From Mycobacterium sp. 141 (GTDB taxonomy: Bacteria > Actinomycetota > Actinomycetes > Mycobacteriales > Mycobacteriaceae): a stretch of DNA of 64,000 nt. Every line of letters starts with the position of its first letter. Positions within the stretch are counted from its first letter, which is position 1. A model generated the notes under the pieces. The model was given only the letters and a program-made list of their open reading frames with translations, was not told the DNA's origin and searched no databases. Location: contig NZ_KB908275.1 of assembly GCF_000382405.1 (NCBI RefSeq), forward strand, positions 1 through 64,000. The letters are read 5' to 3'. The position numbers were made by a program, and so were the translations under genes. Shown piece by piece: positions 7,958-15,823 of this stretch.

Positions 7958-8902
7958 ATGCAGCATCGAACCCTGGCAGTGCTCGTGGTTCTGCTCGCTC
8001 TGATGGCGCCCTTTTTCACCGCCTGCGGCAGTGCGAATCCGCTGGGCGGTGGGCAGATCTCCGGTGACCTGAAGTCGATCGTCGTCGGGTCGGCGGACTT
8101 CACGGAATCGAAGATCATCGCCGAGATATACGCCCAGGCCCTGGAAGCCAACGGCTTTCAGGTCGGCAGGCAGTTCGGCATCGGCAGTCGGGAAACGTAC
8201 GTACCCGCGGTACAGGACCACTCGATCGATCTGATCCCCGAGTACACCGGGAACCTACTGCAGTATTTCGACAAGAACACCACTGCGACAACGTCCGACG
8301 CCGTATTGATCGGCCTGTTCAAGGCGCTGCCCGGGGATCTCTCGATCCTGTATCCGGCGCCCGCCGAAGACAAGGACACCCTCGCGGTCAGCGCCGAGAC
8401 CGCCCAGCGCTGGAACCTGAAGACCATCGCCGATCTGGCCGCGCACTCGGCAGAGGTGAAAGTCGGCGCACCATCGGAGTTTCAGACGCGGCAGACCGGC
8501 CTGGTGGGCCTGAAGGACAAATATGGGCTGGACATCGCCCCGGCCAATTTCGTCGCGATCAGTGACGGCGGTGGTCCCGCCACGGTGCAAGCGCTGACCA
8601 GTGGTGCCATCACGGCCGCCAACATTTTCAGCACCTCGCCGGCCATCGACCAGCACCACCTGGTGGTGCTGGAGGATCCGAAGAACACGTTCCTGGCTGC
8701 CAATGTCGTACCGCTGGTGGCCTCGCAGAAGATGTCCGATGAGCTCAAGACGGTGCTCGACGCGGTATCGGCCAAGCTCACCACCGAATCCCTCATTGCG
8801 CTGAACACCGCGGTCGAGGGCAACTCCGGGGTCGACCCGGACCAGGCGGCCGCGAAGTGGATCAAGGACAACGGATTCGACAAGCCGGTGCAGGGTAGGT
8901 GA
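7958..8902 (+). CDS. proX: Betaine-type ABC transporter substrate-binding lipoprotein
   Basis: This is a periplasmic-side receptor for a quaternary-amine osmolyte importer (OpuAC/OsmF fold, residues about 40-310). The signal peptide ends in a lipobox FTAC with Cys23. The start is ATG 7958, preceded at 7 bp by a strong GGAAGGA; open frame upstream to 7787 is rejected because it lacks a signal-peptide start and runs into the divergent gene. It is first in a four-gene operon with an ATPase and two permeases, in the order I recall for M. tuberculosis proXVWZ. Glycine betaine, choline, carnitine or ergothioneine are all possible ligands. Confidence 0.88.
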   Translation: MQHRTLAVLVVLLALMAPFFTACGSANPLGGGQISGDLKSIVVGSADFTESKIIAEIYAQALEANGFQVGRQFGIGSRETYVPAVQDHSIDLIPEYTGNLLQYFDKNTTATTSDAVLIGLFKALPGDLSILYPAPAEDKDTLAVSAETAQRWNLKTIADLAAHSAEVKVGAPSEFQTRQTGLVGLKDKYGLDIAPANFVAISDGGGPATVQALTSGAITAANIFSTSPAIDQHHLVVLEDPKNTFLAANVVPLVASQKMSDELKTVLDAVSAKLTTESLIALNTAVEGNSGVDPDQAAAKWIKDNGFDKPVQGR

Positions 8903-8908
8903 ATACCG

Positions 8909-10021
8909 ATGATCACATTCACCGACGTCACCAAGCGGTACCCGGATGGCACAGTTGCGGTCGACACCCTCAATCTTGAGGTCCCGCAAGGCACCTTGAC
9001 GGTGTTCGTCGGGCCGTCGGGCTGCGGTAAGACCACTTCGATGCGGATGATCAACCGAATGATCGAGCCCACCTCGGGCACCCTGACCGTCGACGGACGT
9101 GACGTCACCACAGTCGACCCGGTCAAGCTCCGGTTGGGCATGGGTTACGTCATCCAGAGTGGCGGCCTGATGCCGCATCAGCGGGTGATCGACAACGTGG
9201 CGACAGTTCCGGTACTGCGCGGTGAATCACGGCGTGCCGCACGTAAATCCGCCTACAGTGTGCTGGAGCGCGTGGGCCTGGACCCCAAGCTGGCCAACCG
9301 GTACCCCGCGCAGCTCTCCGGCGGCCAGCAGCAGCGTGTCGGGGTGGCCCGCGCATTGGCCGCCGACCCGCCGATCCTGTTGATGGACGAGCCGTTCTCG
9401 GCGGTCGACCCGGTGGTCCGGGAGGATCTCCAAACCGAAATCCTGCGTCTGCAAAACGAATTGCGAAAGACGATCGTGTTCGTCACCCACGACGTCGACG
9501 AGGCCGTCAAACTCGGGGACAAGGTCGCGGTGTTCGGCCGCGGTGGTGTGCTGCAGCAGTACGACGCCCCGGCACGCTTGCTGTCGAACCCGGCCAATGA
9601 CCTGGTTGCCGGATTCGTCGGCGCCGACCGTGGGTATCGCGGACTGCAGTTCCTGCACGCCACAGGGCTGCCGCTGCACGACATCCGGCATGTCGGCGAA
9701 CCGGAGGTCGACACGCTCGAGCTCGGACCCGGCGACTGGGTGCTGGTGACGAAGCCAGACGGGGTGCCCTACGCGTGGATCAACGCCGAAGGCGTCGAGG
9801 TGCACCGCAGCGGAAAATCGCTGTACGACAGCACAATCGCGGGCGGGTCTCTGTTCCGGCCGGACGGCACCCTGCGGCTGGCGCTGGATGCGGCGCTGTC
9901 CTCGCCGTCGGGTCTCGGTGTCGCGGTCGACGAGAATCAACGGGTCATCGGCGGTGTGCGGGCCGAGGATGTGCTGGCGGCCCTCACCGACCAGCGGCAG
10001 ATACCCGAACTGGGGCACTGA
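8909..10021 (+). CDS. proV: Betaine-type ABC transporter ATP-binding protein
   Basis: This is a 370-residue ABC ATPase with Walker A GPSGCGKTT (about residues 36-44), signature LSGGQQQRVGVARALA, Walker B ILLMDEPFSA and H-loop VTHDVDEA. The C-terminal third (after about residue 235) looks like a divergent CBS-domain pair, as in ProV/OpuCA proteins that sense ionic strength. It begins 6 bp after proX and ends in a TGATG overlap with the first permease. The call is secure; the transported osmolyte is inferred. Confidence 0.9.
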   Translation: MITFTDVTKRYPDGTVAVDTLNLEVPQGTLTVFVGPSGCGKTTSMRMINRMIEPTSGTLTVDGRDVTTVDPVKLRLGMGYVIQSGGLMPHQRVIDNVATVPVLRGESRRAARKSAYSVLERVGLDPKLANRYPAQLSGGQQQRVGVARALAADPPILLMDEPFSAVDPVVREDLQTEILRLQNELRKTIVFVTHDVDEAVKLGDKVAVFGRGGVLQQYDAPARLLSNPANDLVAGFVGADRGYRGLQFLHATGLPLHDIRHVGEPEVDTLELGPGDWVLVTKPDGVPYAWINAEGVEVHRSGKSLYDSTIAGGSLFRPDGTLRLALDAALSSPSGLGVAVDENQRVIGGVRAEDVLAALTDQRQIPELGH

Positions 10022-10683
10022 TGCGGTATCTGCTGACCCATCTCGACACGCTCTGGGCGTTGACCATCGTGCATCTGCGGCTGTCGCTGGTGCCGATCGT
10101 GTTGGGATTGCTGATCGCTGTGCCGTTGGGTGCAGTGGTGCAACGCACCACCACCTTGCGACGGTTGACCACCGTCATCGCCAGCATCATCTTCACCATT
10201 CCCTCGCTGGCGCTGTTCGTGGTGCTGCCGCTGATCATCCCGACCCGCATCCTGGATGAAGCCAATGTCATTGTGGCACTGACTCTCTACACCACCGCCC
10301 TGCTGGTACGGGCGGTCCCCGAGGCGCTGGACGCGGTACCCGAGCCGGTCCGGGACGCCGCCACCGCCGTCGGCTACCGCCCGCTGGTTCGGATGGTGAA
10401 AGTAGAACTGCCACTGTCGATTCCGGTTCTCATCGCCGGGATCAGGGTGGTCGCCGTGACCAACATCTCGATGGTGTCGGTGGGTTCGGTGATCGGTGTC
10501 GGCGGGTTGGGCACCTGGTTCACCGAGGGATATCAGGCCAACAAGAGCAGTCAGATCGTGGCAGGCATCATTGCGATCTTCGTGCTGGCCGTCGTGATCG
10601 ACACCCTGATCATGCTTCTGGGCAAGGCCATCACACCCTGGGCCCGCACGTCCCGTACGCCTCGCGCCGAGGCAGCAGTATGA
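10021..10683 (+). CDS. proW: Betaine-type ABC transporter permease
   Basis: This 220-residue integral-membrane permease has about five helices and the EAA cytoplasmic loop (AVPEALDAVPEPVRDAATAVG) that contacts the ATPase. ATG 10021 overlaps the TGA of the ATPase gene by one base, and its own stop overlaps the next ATG (ATGA), so translation is coupled throughout the operon. Open frame extends upstream to 9775 inside the ATPase gene and is discarded. Confidence 0.88.
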   Translation: MRYLLTHLDTLWALTIVHLRLSLVPIVLGLLIAVPLGAVVQRTTTLRRLTTVIASIIFTIPSLALFVVLPLIIPTRILDEANVIVALTLYTTALLVRAVPEALDAVPEPVRDAATAVGYRPLVRMVKVELPLSIPVLIAGIRVVAVTNISMVSVGSVIGVGGLGTWFTEGYQANKSSQIVAGIIAIFVLAVVIDTLIMLLGKAITPWARTSRTPRAEAAV

Positions 10684-11456
10684 ACTTCCTGCAGCAGGCG
10701 CTGAGCTACATCTTCACCGCGGCAAACTGGACGGGCCCGGCCGGGTTGGCTGTCCGCATCGTCGAACACCTCCAGTACACCGCCGTCGCGGTGGTGTTCT
10801 CGGTCCTGATCGCAGTCCCGGTCGGATTGCTCATCGGACATACCGGTCGCGGCACCTTCCTGGTAGTCACCGGGGTCAATGCGCTGAGGGCGCTGCCCAC
10901 GCTCGGCGTGCTGCTGCTTGGGGTGCTGCTGTGGGGGCTGGGCCTGGTTCCGCCGACAGTGGCCCTGATGCTGCTGGGCATTCCACCGCTGCTGGCCGGC
11001 ACTTATTCCGGCATCGCCAATGTGGACCGGGCAGTGGTAGATGCCGCGAGGTCGATGGGGATGACCGAGGCCCGGGTGTTGTTGCGGGTCGAGGTTCCCA
11101 ATGCGCTGCCGCTGATCCTGGGTGGGCTGCGCACCGCGACGCTTCAGGTCGTCGCGACGGCGACGGTCGCGGCCTACGCCAGTCTCGGCGGGCTCGGCCG
11201 GTACCTCATCGACGGGATCAAGGTGCGCCAGTTCCACATCGCCCTCGTGGGTGCGCTCATGGTGACCGCGCTGGCGCTGATCCTCGATGCCGCACTGGCG
11301 TTCGCGGTGTGGTTGTCGGTGCCGGGCACAGGGCGCTTGCGCAGGCTGCCTCAGTCGTTGATCGACGACGAGGTGGCACTCGAATCGCGGCCTCTGCCAC
11401 ATCGCGCGGGAGTTCCGGAGTCGGCCACGAAGCCGATGGTGCGTCGCATACGGTAG
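10680..11456 (+). CDS. proZ: Betaine-type ABC transporter permease
   Basis: This is the second permease of the importer, 258 residues with multiple hydrophobic helices and an EAA-like loop (AVVDAARSMGMTEARVLLRVEVPNA, about residues 120-142). It starts in a 4-bp ATGA overlap with proW. The C-terminal tail (last about 40 residues) is polar and lies in the cytoplasm. With proX, proV and proW it completes a type-I importer with two different permeases, like OpuC. Confidence 0.88.
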   Translation: MNFLQQALSYIFTAANWTGPAGLAVRIVEHLQYTAVAVVFSVLIAVPVGLLIGHTGRGTFLVVTGVNALRALPTLGVLLLGVLLWGLGLVPPTVALMLLGIPPLLAGTYSGIANVDRAVVDAARSMGMTEARVLLRVEVPNALPLILGGLRTATLQVVATATVAAYASLGGLGRYLIDGIKVRQFHIALVGALMVTALALILDAALAFAVWLSVPGTGRLRRLPQSLIDDEVALESRPLPHRAGVPESATKPMVRRIR

Positions 11457-11460
11457 AAGA

Positions 11461-12069
11461 GTGAGTGAAGCGGTACGCACAGACGAGCAGACGAGCGAGC
11501 CGGGGTCGGCCTGGCCGGCCGTCCTGACGTGGCGAGCGCGCGACGTACCCCGCATGGAATCGGTACGTGTGCAGCTCTCGGGGAACCGTATCAAGGCTTA
11601 TGGGCGAATAGTGGCTGCTGCCACCGCGTCTCACCCAGCGTTCTCGGCGTCCTATGATCTGGTGACCGACGAGTCGGGTGCGACCAGACGGCTTTCGCTC
11701 ACCGTTACCCTCGCCGAGCGGGAACGCCAGCTCTCCGTCGCCCGCGACGAAGAGAATATGTGGCTGGTCCAGGACCACAACCAGACCAAGCGATCGAGCT
11801 ACGCCGGCGCGCTAGATGTCGACGTCGTTTTCAGCCCGTTCTTCAACGCGCTGCCGATTCGTCGGACGGGCCTCTACCTGAAGAACGAGTCGGTGACGCT
11901 TCCGGTCGTCTATGTCCGCCTGCCCGAGTTGTCGGTCGAGGCCGCCACCATCAGCTACACCAGCACGGCGACGGGCATCGAGCTGTCCTCGCCCGTGTCG
12001 CAGACGACCATCACCGTCGACCCGTACGGCTTCATCCTCGATTACCCAGGACTGGCAGAGCGGATCTGA
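11461..12069 (+). CDS. Putative glycolipid-binding protein (PF06475-like)
   Basis: This 202-residue protein without signal peptide or membrane segment is beta-rich, with the family pattern WRARDVPRMESVRVQL near residues 22-37, a central YDLVTDESG, and an SPFFNALPIRR segment near 123-133. It corresponds to Rv3755c in the order I recall. The start is GTG, 4 bp after proZ, so it is probably in the same transcript. Its last 38 bp overlap the convergent 3' end of tyrA on the other strand. Its biochemical role is unproven; the glycolipid-binding label comes from the family name. Confidence 0.65.
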   Translation: MSEAVRTDEQTSEPGSAWPAVLTWRARDVPRMESVRVQLSGNRIKAYGRIVAAATASHPAFSASYDLVTDESGATRRLSLTVTLAERERQLSVARDEENMWLVQDHNQTKRSSYAGALDVDVVFSPFFNALPIRRTGLYLKNESVTLPVVYVRLPELSVEAATISYTSTATGIELSSPVSQTTITVDPYGFILDYPGLAERI

Positions 12070-12991
12070 TCACCCCGCCGGCCCGGCCCTCGGCAGCCAG
12101 CTCGGTCCGCCAGTTCTCCGCGCCGACGACGGTGGTGACGATCTCGGGGCGGACGAAATTGGCGTAGCGCATCCGGGCGGAATGGCCACCCTCGACCAGG
12201 TCGGCCAACGAGCCCGTGGCGGCCAGGCTGTCCCGGGCCTGCTTGAGCACCTCGATGCCCTGCTCCAGGGCCGGAAGCAGTTGTGCGGCGTTGGCCTCGC
12301 ACATGGCCCGCACCAGATCGGGTGCGGTCGCCGCAACGCGAGTGCCGTCCCGGAATGAACCGGCAGCGAGGGCGAACGCCAGCGGTACCTCAGCCGCGTT
12401 CAAGGCCAGTGTCTCGGCGAACAGATGGGGAAGATGGGAGATGGCGGCGGCCGCCGCGTCGTGCTCTTCGGAGCAGGCCGGGACCACCACGGCGTGACAG
12501 TCCAGCGCCAGCTTGGTCACCTGCGTCCACACCTCGGGGTCGACGTGGTCATCAACGCTGACCACCCACGGCGCCCCGATGAACAGCCCGGAGTCTCCTG
12601 CGGCCCAGCCGGAGTGCGCCGTGCCCGCCATCGGATGCCCGCCGACGAATCGGTTCAGCAAGCCAAACTCTCGAACCTGTTGCAGCACTGCGCCTTTGAC
12701 ACTGATCACGTCGGTCAGCGGGCAGGTCGGGGCGATTTCGCGGATGTGACCCAACATGAGCGGCAGGGCGGGCATGGGCACCGCGAGCACGATCAGCGCG
12801 TCGCGGTCGACGGCCCGGCGCAGGGTCTCGTTGAGATTGTCACTGGCGTCGAATCCGTCGGACCGGGCCGCCTGGACCACGTCGACCGAACGGTTGTAAC
12901 CGAACACCTCGCGGCCCGCGGCCGCCGCCGCCCGCATCAGGGAGCCACCGATGAGTCCGAGTCCCACCACACATACGGGCGTGTTTGTCAC
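12032..12991 (-). CDS. tyrA: Prephenate dehydrogenase
   Basis: This enzyme catalyses NAD-dependent oxidative decarboxylation of prephenate to 4-hydroxyphenylpyruvate in tyrosine synthesis. It has 319 residues: an N-terminal Rossmann domain with GLGLIGGSL (residues 10-18), the catalytic GGHPMAGT segment (about 128-135) with the key histidine, and a helical C-terminal dimerisation domain. It has no ACT domain, so feedback control through ACT is absent. It is convergent with the glycolipid-binding gene and its TGA lies inside that gene. Start ATG at 12991. Confidence 0.88.
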   Translation of the reverse strand: MTNTPVCVVGLGLIGGSLMRAAAAAGREVFGYNRSVDVVQAARSDGFDASDNLNETLRRAVDRDALIVLAVPMPALPLMLGHIREIAPTCPLTDVISVKGAVLQQVREFGLLNRFVGGHPMAGTAHSGWAAGDSGLFIGAPWVVSVDDHVDPEVWTQVTKLALDCHAVVVPACSEEHDAAAAAISHLPHLFAETLALNAAEVPLAFALAAGSFRDGTRVAATAPDLVRAMCEANAAQLLPALEQGIEVLKQARDSLAATGSLADLVEGGHSARMRYANFVRPEIVTTVVGAENWRTELAAEGRAGGVIRSALPVLGNRG

Positions 12992-13061
12992 CTACCAAGA
13001 TTGGCACACCCCTGCGGGAGAGGTGGACGGTGATGCCTGGTCAACATCGCTGGTCGGCGAC

Positions 13062-13067
13062 TACCGT
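13062..13067 (+). promoter_or_regulatory. Predicted -10 element upstream of the tadA unit
   Basis: TACCGT ends 8 bp before the ATG at 13076, the spacing expected for a leaderless or near-leaderless mycobacterial transcript. No Shine-Dalgarno sequence is present upstream of this ATG, which supports the leaderless reading. Confidence 0.4.
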
Positions 13068-13075
13068 AGGCGTTC

Positions 13076-13582
13076 ATGGGAGCACAGCGTGCGCCGGCGG
13101 ACCTGCCCGACGGCTTCGGCGTAGCAGTCGTCCGCGAGGAGGGCAAATGGCGATGTGCGCCGATGCACGCGGCGTCACTGAACAGCCTGACCGCCGCGGA
13201 GACCGAGTTGCGGGAACTGCGCAGCTCGGGGTGTGTGTTCGGGCTGCTGGACATCGACGATGAGTTCTTCGTCATCGTGCGGCCCGCACCGGCCGGAACC
13301 CGGCTGCTGCTCTCGGATGCCACCGCGGCGCTGGATTACGACATCGCCGCCGAGGTGCTCGAGACGCTCGACGCCGAGATCGACGCCGATGATCTCGACG
13401 ACGCCGATCCCTTCGAGGAAGGTGACCTGGGGCTGCTCTCCGATGTGGGGCTGCCCGAGGCGGTGCTCAGTGTCATTCTCGACGAGACGGACCTGTATGC
13501 CGACGAACAGCTCGGCCGCATCGCCAGAGAGATGGGCTTCGCCGATGAGCTCTCGGCGGTGCTCGATCGACTCAATCGGTGA
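13076..13582 (+). CDS. tRNA adenosine deaminase-associated protein (TIGR03941 type)
   Basis: This is a 168-residue acidic actinobacterial protein, always found beside tadA in the genomes I recall. There is a conserved start GFGVAVVREEGKWRC, a hydrophobic core GCVFGLLDIDDEFFVIVRP (about residues 53-71) and a strongly acidic linker (DADDLDDADPFEEGD, near 101-116). It overlaps tadA by 4 bp (GTGA), so the two are translationally coupled. The function is unknown; a chaperone or regulatory role towards TadA is the natural guess. Confidence 0.8.
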   Translation: MGAQRAPADLPDGFGVAVVREEGKWRCAPMHAASLNSLTAAETELRELRSSGCVFGLLDIDDEFFVIVRPAPAGTRLLLSDATAALDYDIAAEVLETLDAEIDADDLDDADPFEEGDLGLLSDVGLPEAVLSVILDETDLYADEQLGRIAREMGFADELSAVLDRLNR

Positions 13583-14034
13583 ATTCGTCTGACGAAATCC
13601 TGATCCGCGCCGCGCTGGACGCTGCCGGTATGGCCGGTCCCCGCGATGTGCCGATCGGCGCGGTGGTTTTCGCGGCCGATGGCACCGAGCTGGCCCGTGC
13701 CGCCAACGCCCGGGAGGCCACGGGCGACCCGGCCGGACATGCCGAGATCGTGGCGATGCGCACGGCCGCGCAGGTGCTCGGTGACGGCTGGCGGCTGGCG
13801 GGCACCACCTTGGCCGTGACCGTCGAACCCTGCACGATGTGCGCGGGCGCGTTGGTGTTGGCCCGGGTGGCGCGAGTGGTGTTCGGGGCCTGGGAACCCA
13901 AGACCGGAGCGGTCGGTTCGCTGTGGGACGTCGTGCGGGACCGGCGGCTCAACCACCGGCCGGAGGTGACTGGCGGGGTGCTGGCCGACGAATGCGCGGG
14001 CCTGCTGGAGGAGTTTTTCGCGCGTCAACGGTGA
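13579..14034 (+). CDS. tadA: tRNA-specific adenosine deaminase
   Basis: This enzyme deaminates adenosine 34 to inosine in tRNA-Arg(ACG), allowing wobble decoding. At 151 residues it is a complete zinc deaminase: the HAE motif (GHAEIVAM, about residues 53-60) provides one zinc ligand and the catalytic glutamate, and PCTMC (about 83-87) the other ligands. The start is GTG in a 4-bp overlap with the preceding gene. It corresponds to Rv3752c. Confidence 0.9.
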   Translation: MNSSDEILIRAALDAAGMAGPRDVPIGAVVFAADGTELARAANAREATGDPAGHAEIVAMRTAAQVLGDGWRLAGTTLAVTVEPCTMCAGALVLARVARVVFGAWEPKTGAVGSLWDVVRDRRLNHRPEVTGGVLADECAGLLEEFFARQR

Positions 14035-14040
14035 GGACCT

Positions 14041-14106
14041 CGCCCAGCGTGAACATGATCGCGAATTCTCGGCCGGTCTTCGTCATCTTGTTCACACTCG
14101 TGGGCG
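14041..14106. repeat. Imperfect inverted-repeat element (family shared with 23212-23275)
   Basis: CGCCCAGCGTGAACA at 14041-14055 pairs with TGTTCACACTCGTGGGCG at 14089-14106 with a small bulge. The loop contains GCGAATTCTCG. The element at 23212-23275 has the same plan (GCGAA.GTGAA ... GCGAAATCTCG ... TTCACACTCG). Both are intergenic and sit 3' of genes, so they may be dispersed mycobacterial palindromes that also act as transcript ends. Confidence 0.5.
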
Positions 14107-14148
14107 GCTGATTAGGGTCAACGGCCCACGTTCGGTAAGCTGCCACAC

Positions 14149-14239
14149 GGTGGCGTGTCCGAGCGGCCTAAGGAGCACGCCTCGAAAGCGTGTGACGGGT
14201 AACCCCCGTCCGAGGGTTCAAATCCCTCCGCCACCGCCA
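14149..14239 (+). tRNA. tRNA-Ser (CGA)
   Basis: This type-II tRNA has acceptor arms GGTGGCG (14149-14155) and CGCCACC (14229-14235), discriminator G and an encoded CCA (14237-14239). The anticodon loop CTCGAAA gives anticodon CGA, which reads UCG. The long variable arm (GACGGGTAACCCCCGTC) and the T-loop GGTTCAAATCC are typical of tRNA-Ser. Confidence 0.95.
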
Positions 14240-14242
14240 AAG

Positions 14243-14271
14243 CTCCCCTGCCGATTCATGCGGTCGGGGAG
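14243..14271 (+). terminator. Hairpin terminator downstream of tRNA-Ser(CGA)
   Basis: CTCCCC at 14243-14248 pairs with GGGGAG at 14266-14271, with extra inner pairing GCCG/CGGT. A second hairpin, CCGGC-TCTCCT-GCCGG, follows at 14281-14296. Neither has a T-tract, as is common for mycobacterial terminators. A possible TTGACA -35 for the next gene is at 14313-14318. Confidence 0.5.
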
Positions 14272-14445
14272 TTCGTGTCTCCGGCTCTCCTGCCGGTGGG
14301 CCGGTTGTGGTTTTGACAAAATTACTTGGGAATTAACCGTTTTCACGCCGGTCGGCATTCATCGAATGCGTCTTGGATCGAGTGATGTGCCCCGGCGCGC
14401 GGTTCGCTCCTCGTTTTCCCACTCCCATTCCTCGCGAAGCGTTGA

Positions 14446-15810
14446 ATGGGTCGCATGGAGTTGATGTCGCCGACCGATTCGATGTTTCTCATCGCCGAGA
14501 CACGTGAGCACCCCTTCCATGTCGGCGGCTTGGCGCTCTACGACCCGCCGGAGGGAGCAGGTAGCGAATTCGTGCGTGAACTGTACGAGGAAATACTCGC
14601 GCACAACGACTTTCAGCCGGTGTTCCGCAAACGCCCGGCAACCATCCTGGGCGGCATCGCCAACGTCGGGTGGACTTACGACAACGATGTCGACCTCGAC
14701 TACCACCTGCGCCGCTCGGCATTGCCGTCGCCGGGCCGCGTGCGTGACCTGCTCGAGCTGACATCGCGGCTGCACGGCGGTTTGCTCGACCGACACCGTC
14801 CGCTGTGGGAGGCCCACCTGATCGAGGGGTTGGCCGACGGCCGGTTCGCCGTCTACACCAAGCTGCACCACGCACTGATCGACGGGATCTCGGCGCTCAA
14901 GCTGATCACGCGCACCCTGTCGGAGGATCCGAACGACACCGAGCTTCGGGTGCCGTGGGACCTACCGCGCACGAAGCAGCCGCACCAGAGCCCGTCGCTG
15001 CTGCACACCGTGACGGATGCGGCGGCGGCCGCGGTCGGGATCGCGCCGTCGACGGTCAAGTTGGCCCGCGCGGCGTTGCTGGAACAGCAACTCACACTGC
15101 CGTTCGCCGCACCGAAGACGATGTTCAATGTGAAGATCGGCGGTGCTCGGCGCGTGGCGGCGCAGTCGTGGCCGCTGGAGCGGTTCAAGCGGATCAAGGA
15201 TGCCACGGGGGTGACCATCAACGACGTGGTGCTCGGTATGTGCGCCGGGGCGCTGCGCGCCTATCTGCTCGAGCAGGACGCGTTGCCGGACCGGCCGTTG
15301 ATCGCCATGGTTCCGGTCAACTTGCGCTCGGAGAACGAGGTCGATTCGGGTGGCAATCTCGTCGGCTCGATCCTGTGCAACCTCGCGACCGATCGGGACG
15401 ACGCCGCAGAGCGGCTCACCGTCATCAGCGAGTCGATGCGCGGCAACAAGAAGATCTTCTCCGAACTGCCACGCGTGCAGGCACTCGCCCTTTCGGCGCT
15501 CATGATCGCGCCGCTCGGGCTGGCCGCGGTGCCCGGCTTCGTCAAGGCCACCGCGCCGCCGTTCAACCTCGTCATCTCCAACGTGCCCGGGCCGCGACAT
15601 CCGTTGTACTGGAAGGGTGCCCGGCTGGACGGCAACTATCCGCTCTCGATCGCGCTGGACGGGCAGGCGATGAACATCACCCTGGCCAACAATGCCGACA
15701 ACCTCGACTTCGGTCTGGTCGGTTGCCGGCGCAGTGTCCCGCATCTGCAGCGGATACTCGGCCATCTGGAGGATTCGCTCAAGAGCTTGGAACTCGCGGC
15801 CGGCGGGTGA
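14446..15810 (+). CDS. WS/DGAT-family acyltransferase (triacylglycerol/wax ester synthase)
   Basis: This enzyme transfers acyl groups from acyl-CoA to diacylglycerol or fatty alcohol, making storage lipid. It has 454 residues, the usual length. The catalytic HHxxxDG motif is present as HHALIDG (His141, His142, Asp146). The C-terminal domain carries NLVGSILCNLAT and NLVISNVPGP, typical of the family. ATG 14446 is given; ATG 14455 (MELMSPTDSMFL) fits family N-termini at least as well. It is preceded by a 200-bp gap holding the tRNA terminator and a possible promoter. Which of the many mycobacterial paralogues it is cannot be fixed here. Confidence 0.85.
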   Translation: MGRMELMSPTDSMFLIAETREHPFHVGGLALYDPPEGAGSEFVRELYEEILAHNDFQPVFRKRPATILGGIANVGWTYDNDVDLDYHLRRSALPSPGRVRDLLELTSRLHGGLLDRHRPLWEAHLIEGLADGRFAVYTKLHHALIDGISALKLITRTLSEDPNDTELRVPWDLPRTKQPHQSPSLLHTVTDAAAAAVGIAPSTVKLARAALLEQQLTLPFAAPKTMFNVKIGGARRVAAQSWPLERFKRIKDATGVTINDVVLGMCAGALRAYLLEQDALPDRPLIAMVPVNLRSENEVDSGGNLVGSILCNLATDRDDAAERLTVISESMRGNKKIFSELPRVQALALSALMIAPLGLAAVPGFVKATAPPFNLVISNVPGPRHPLYWKGARLDGNYPLSIALDGQAMNITLANNADNLDFGLVGCRRSVPHLQRILGHLEDSLKSLELAAGG

Positions 15811-15823
15811 CGCCACAAACCCC

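Noticed and set aside
7958..11456. The ABC importer as an ergothioneine transporter (EgtU-like), linked to egtABCDE
   Set aside because: The separate substrate-binding protein and two permeases fit ProXVWZ/OpuC; the egt operon is 47 kb away, and no residue pattern in the receptor can be tied to ergothioneine by eye.
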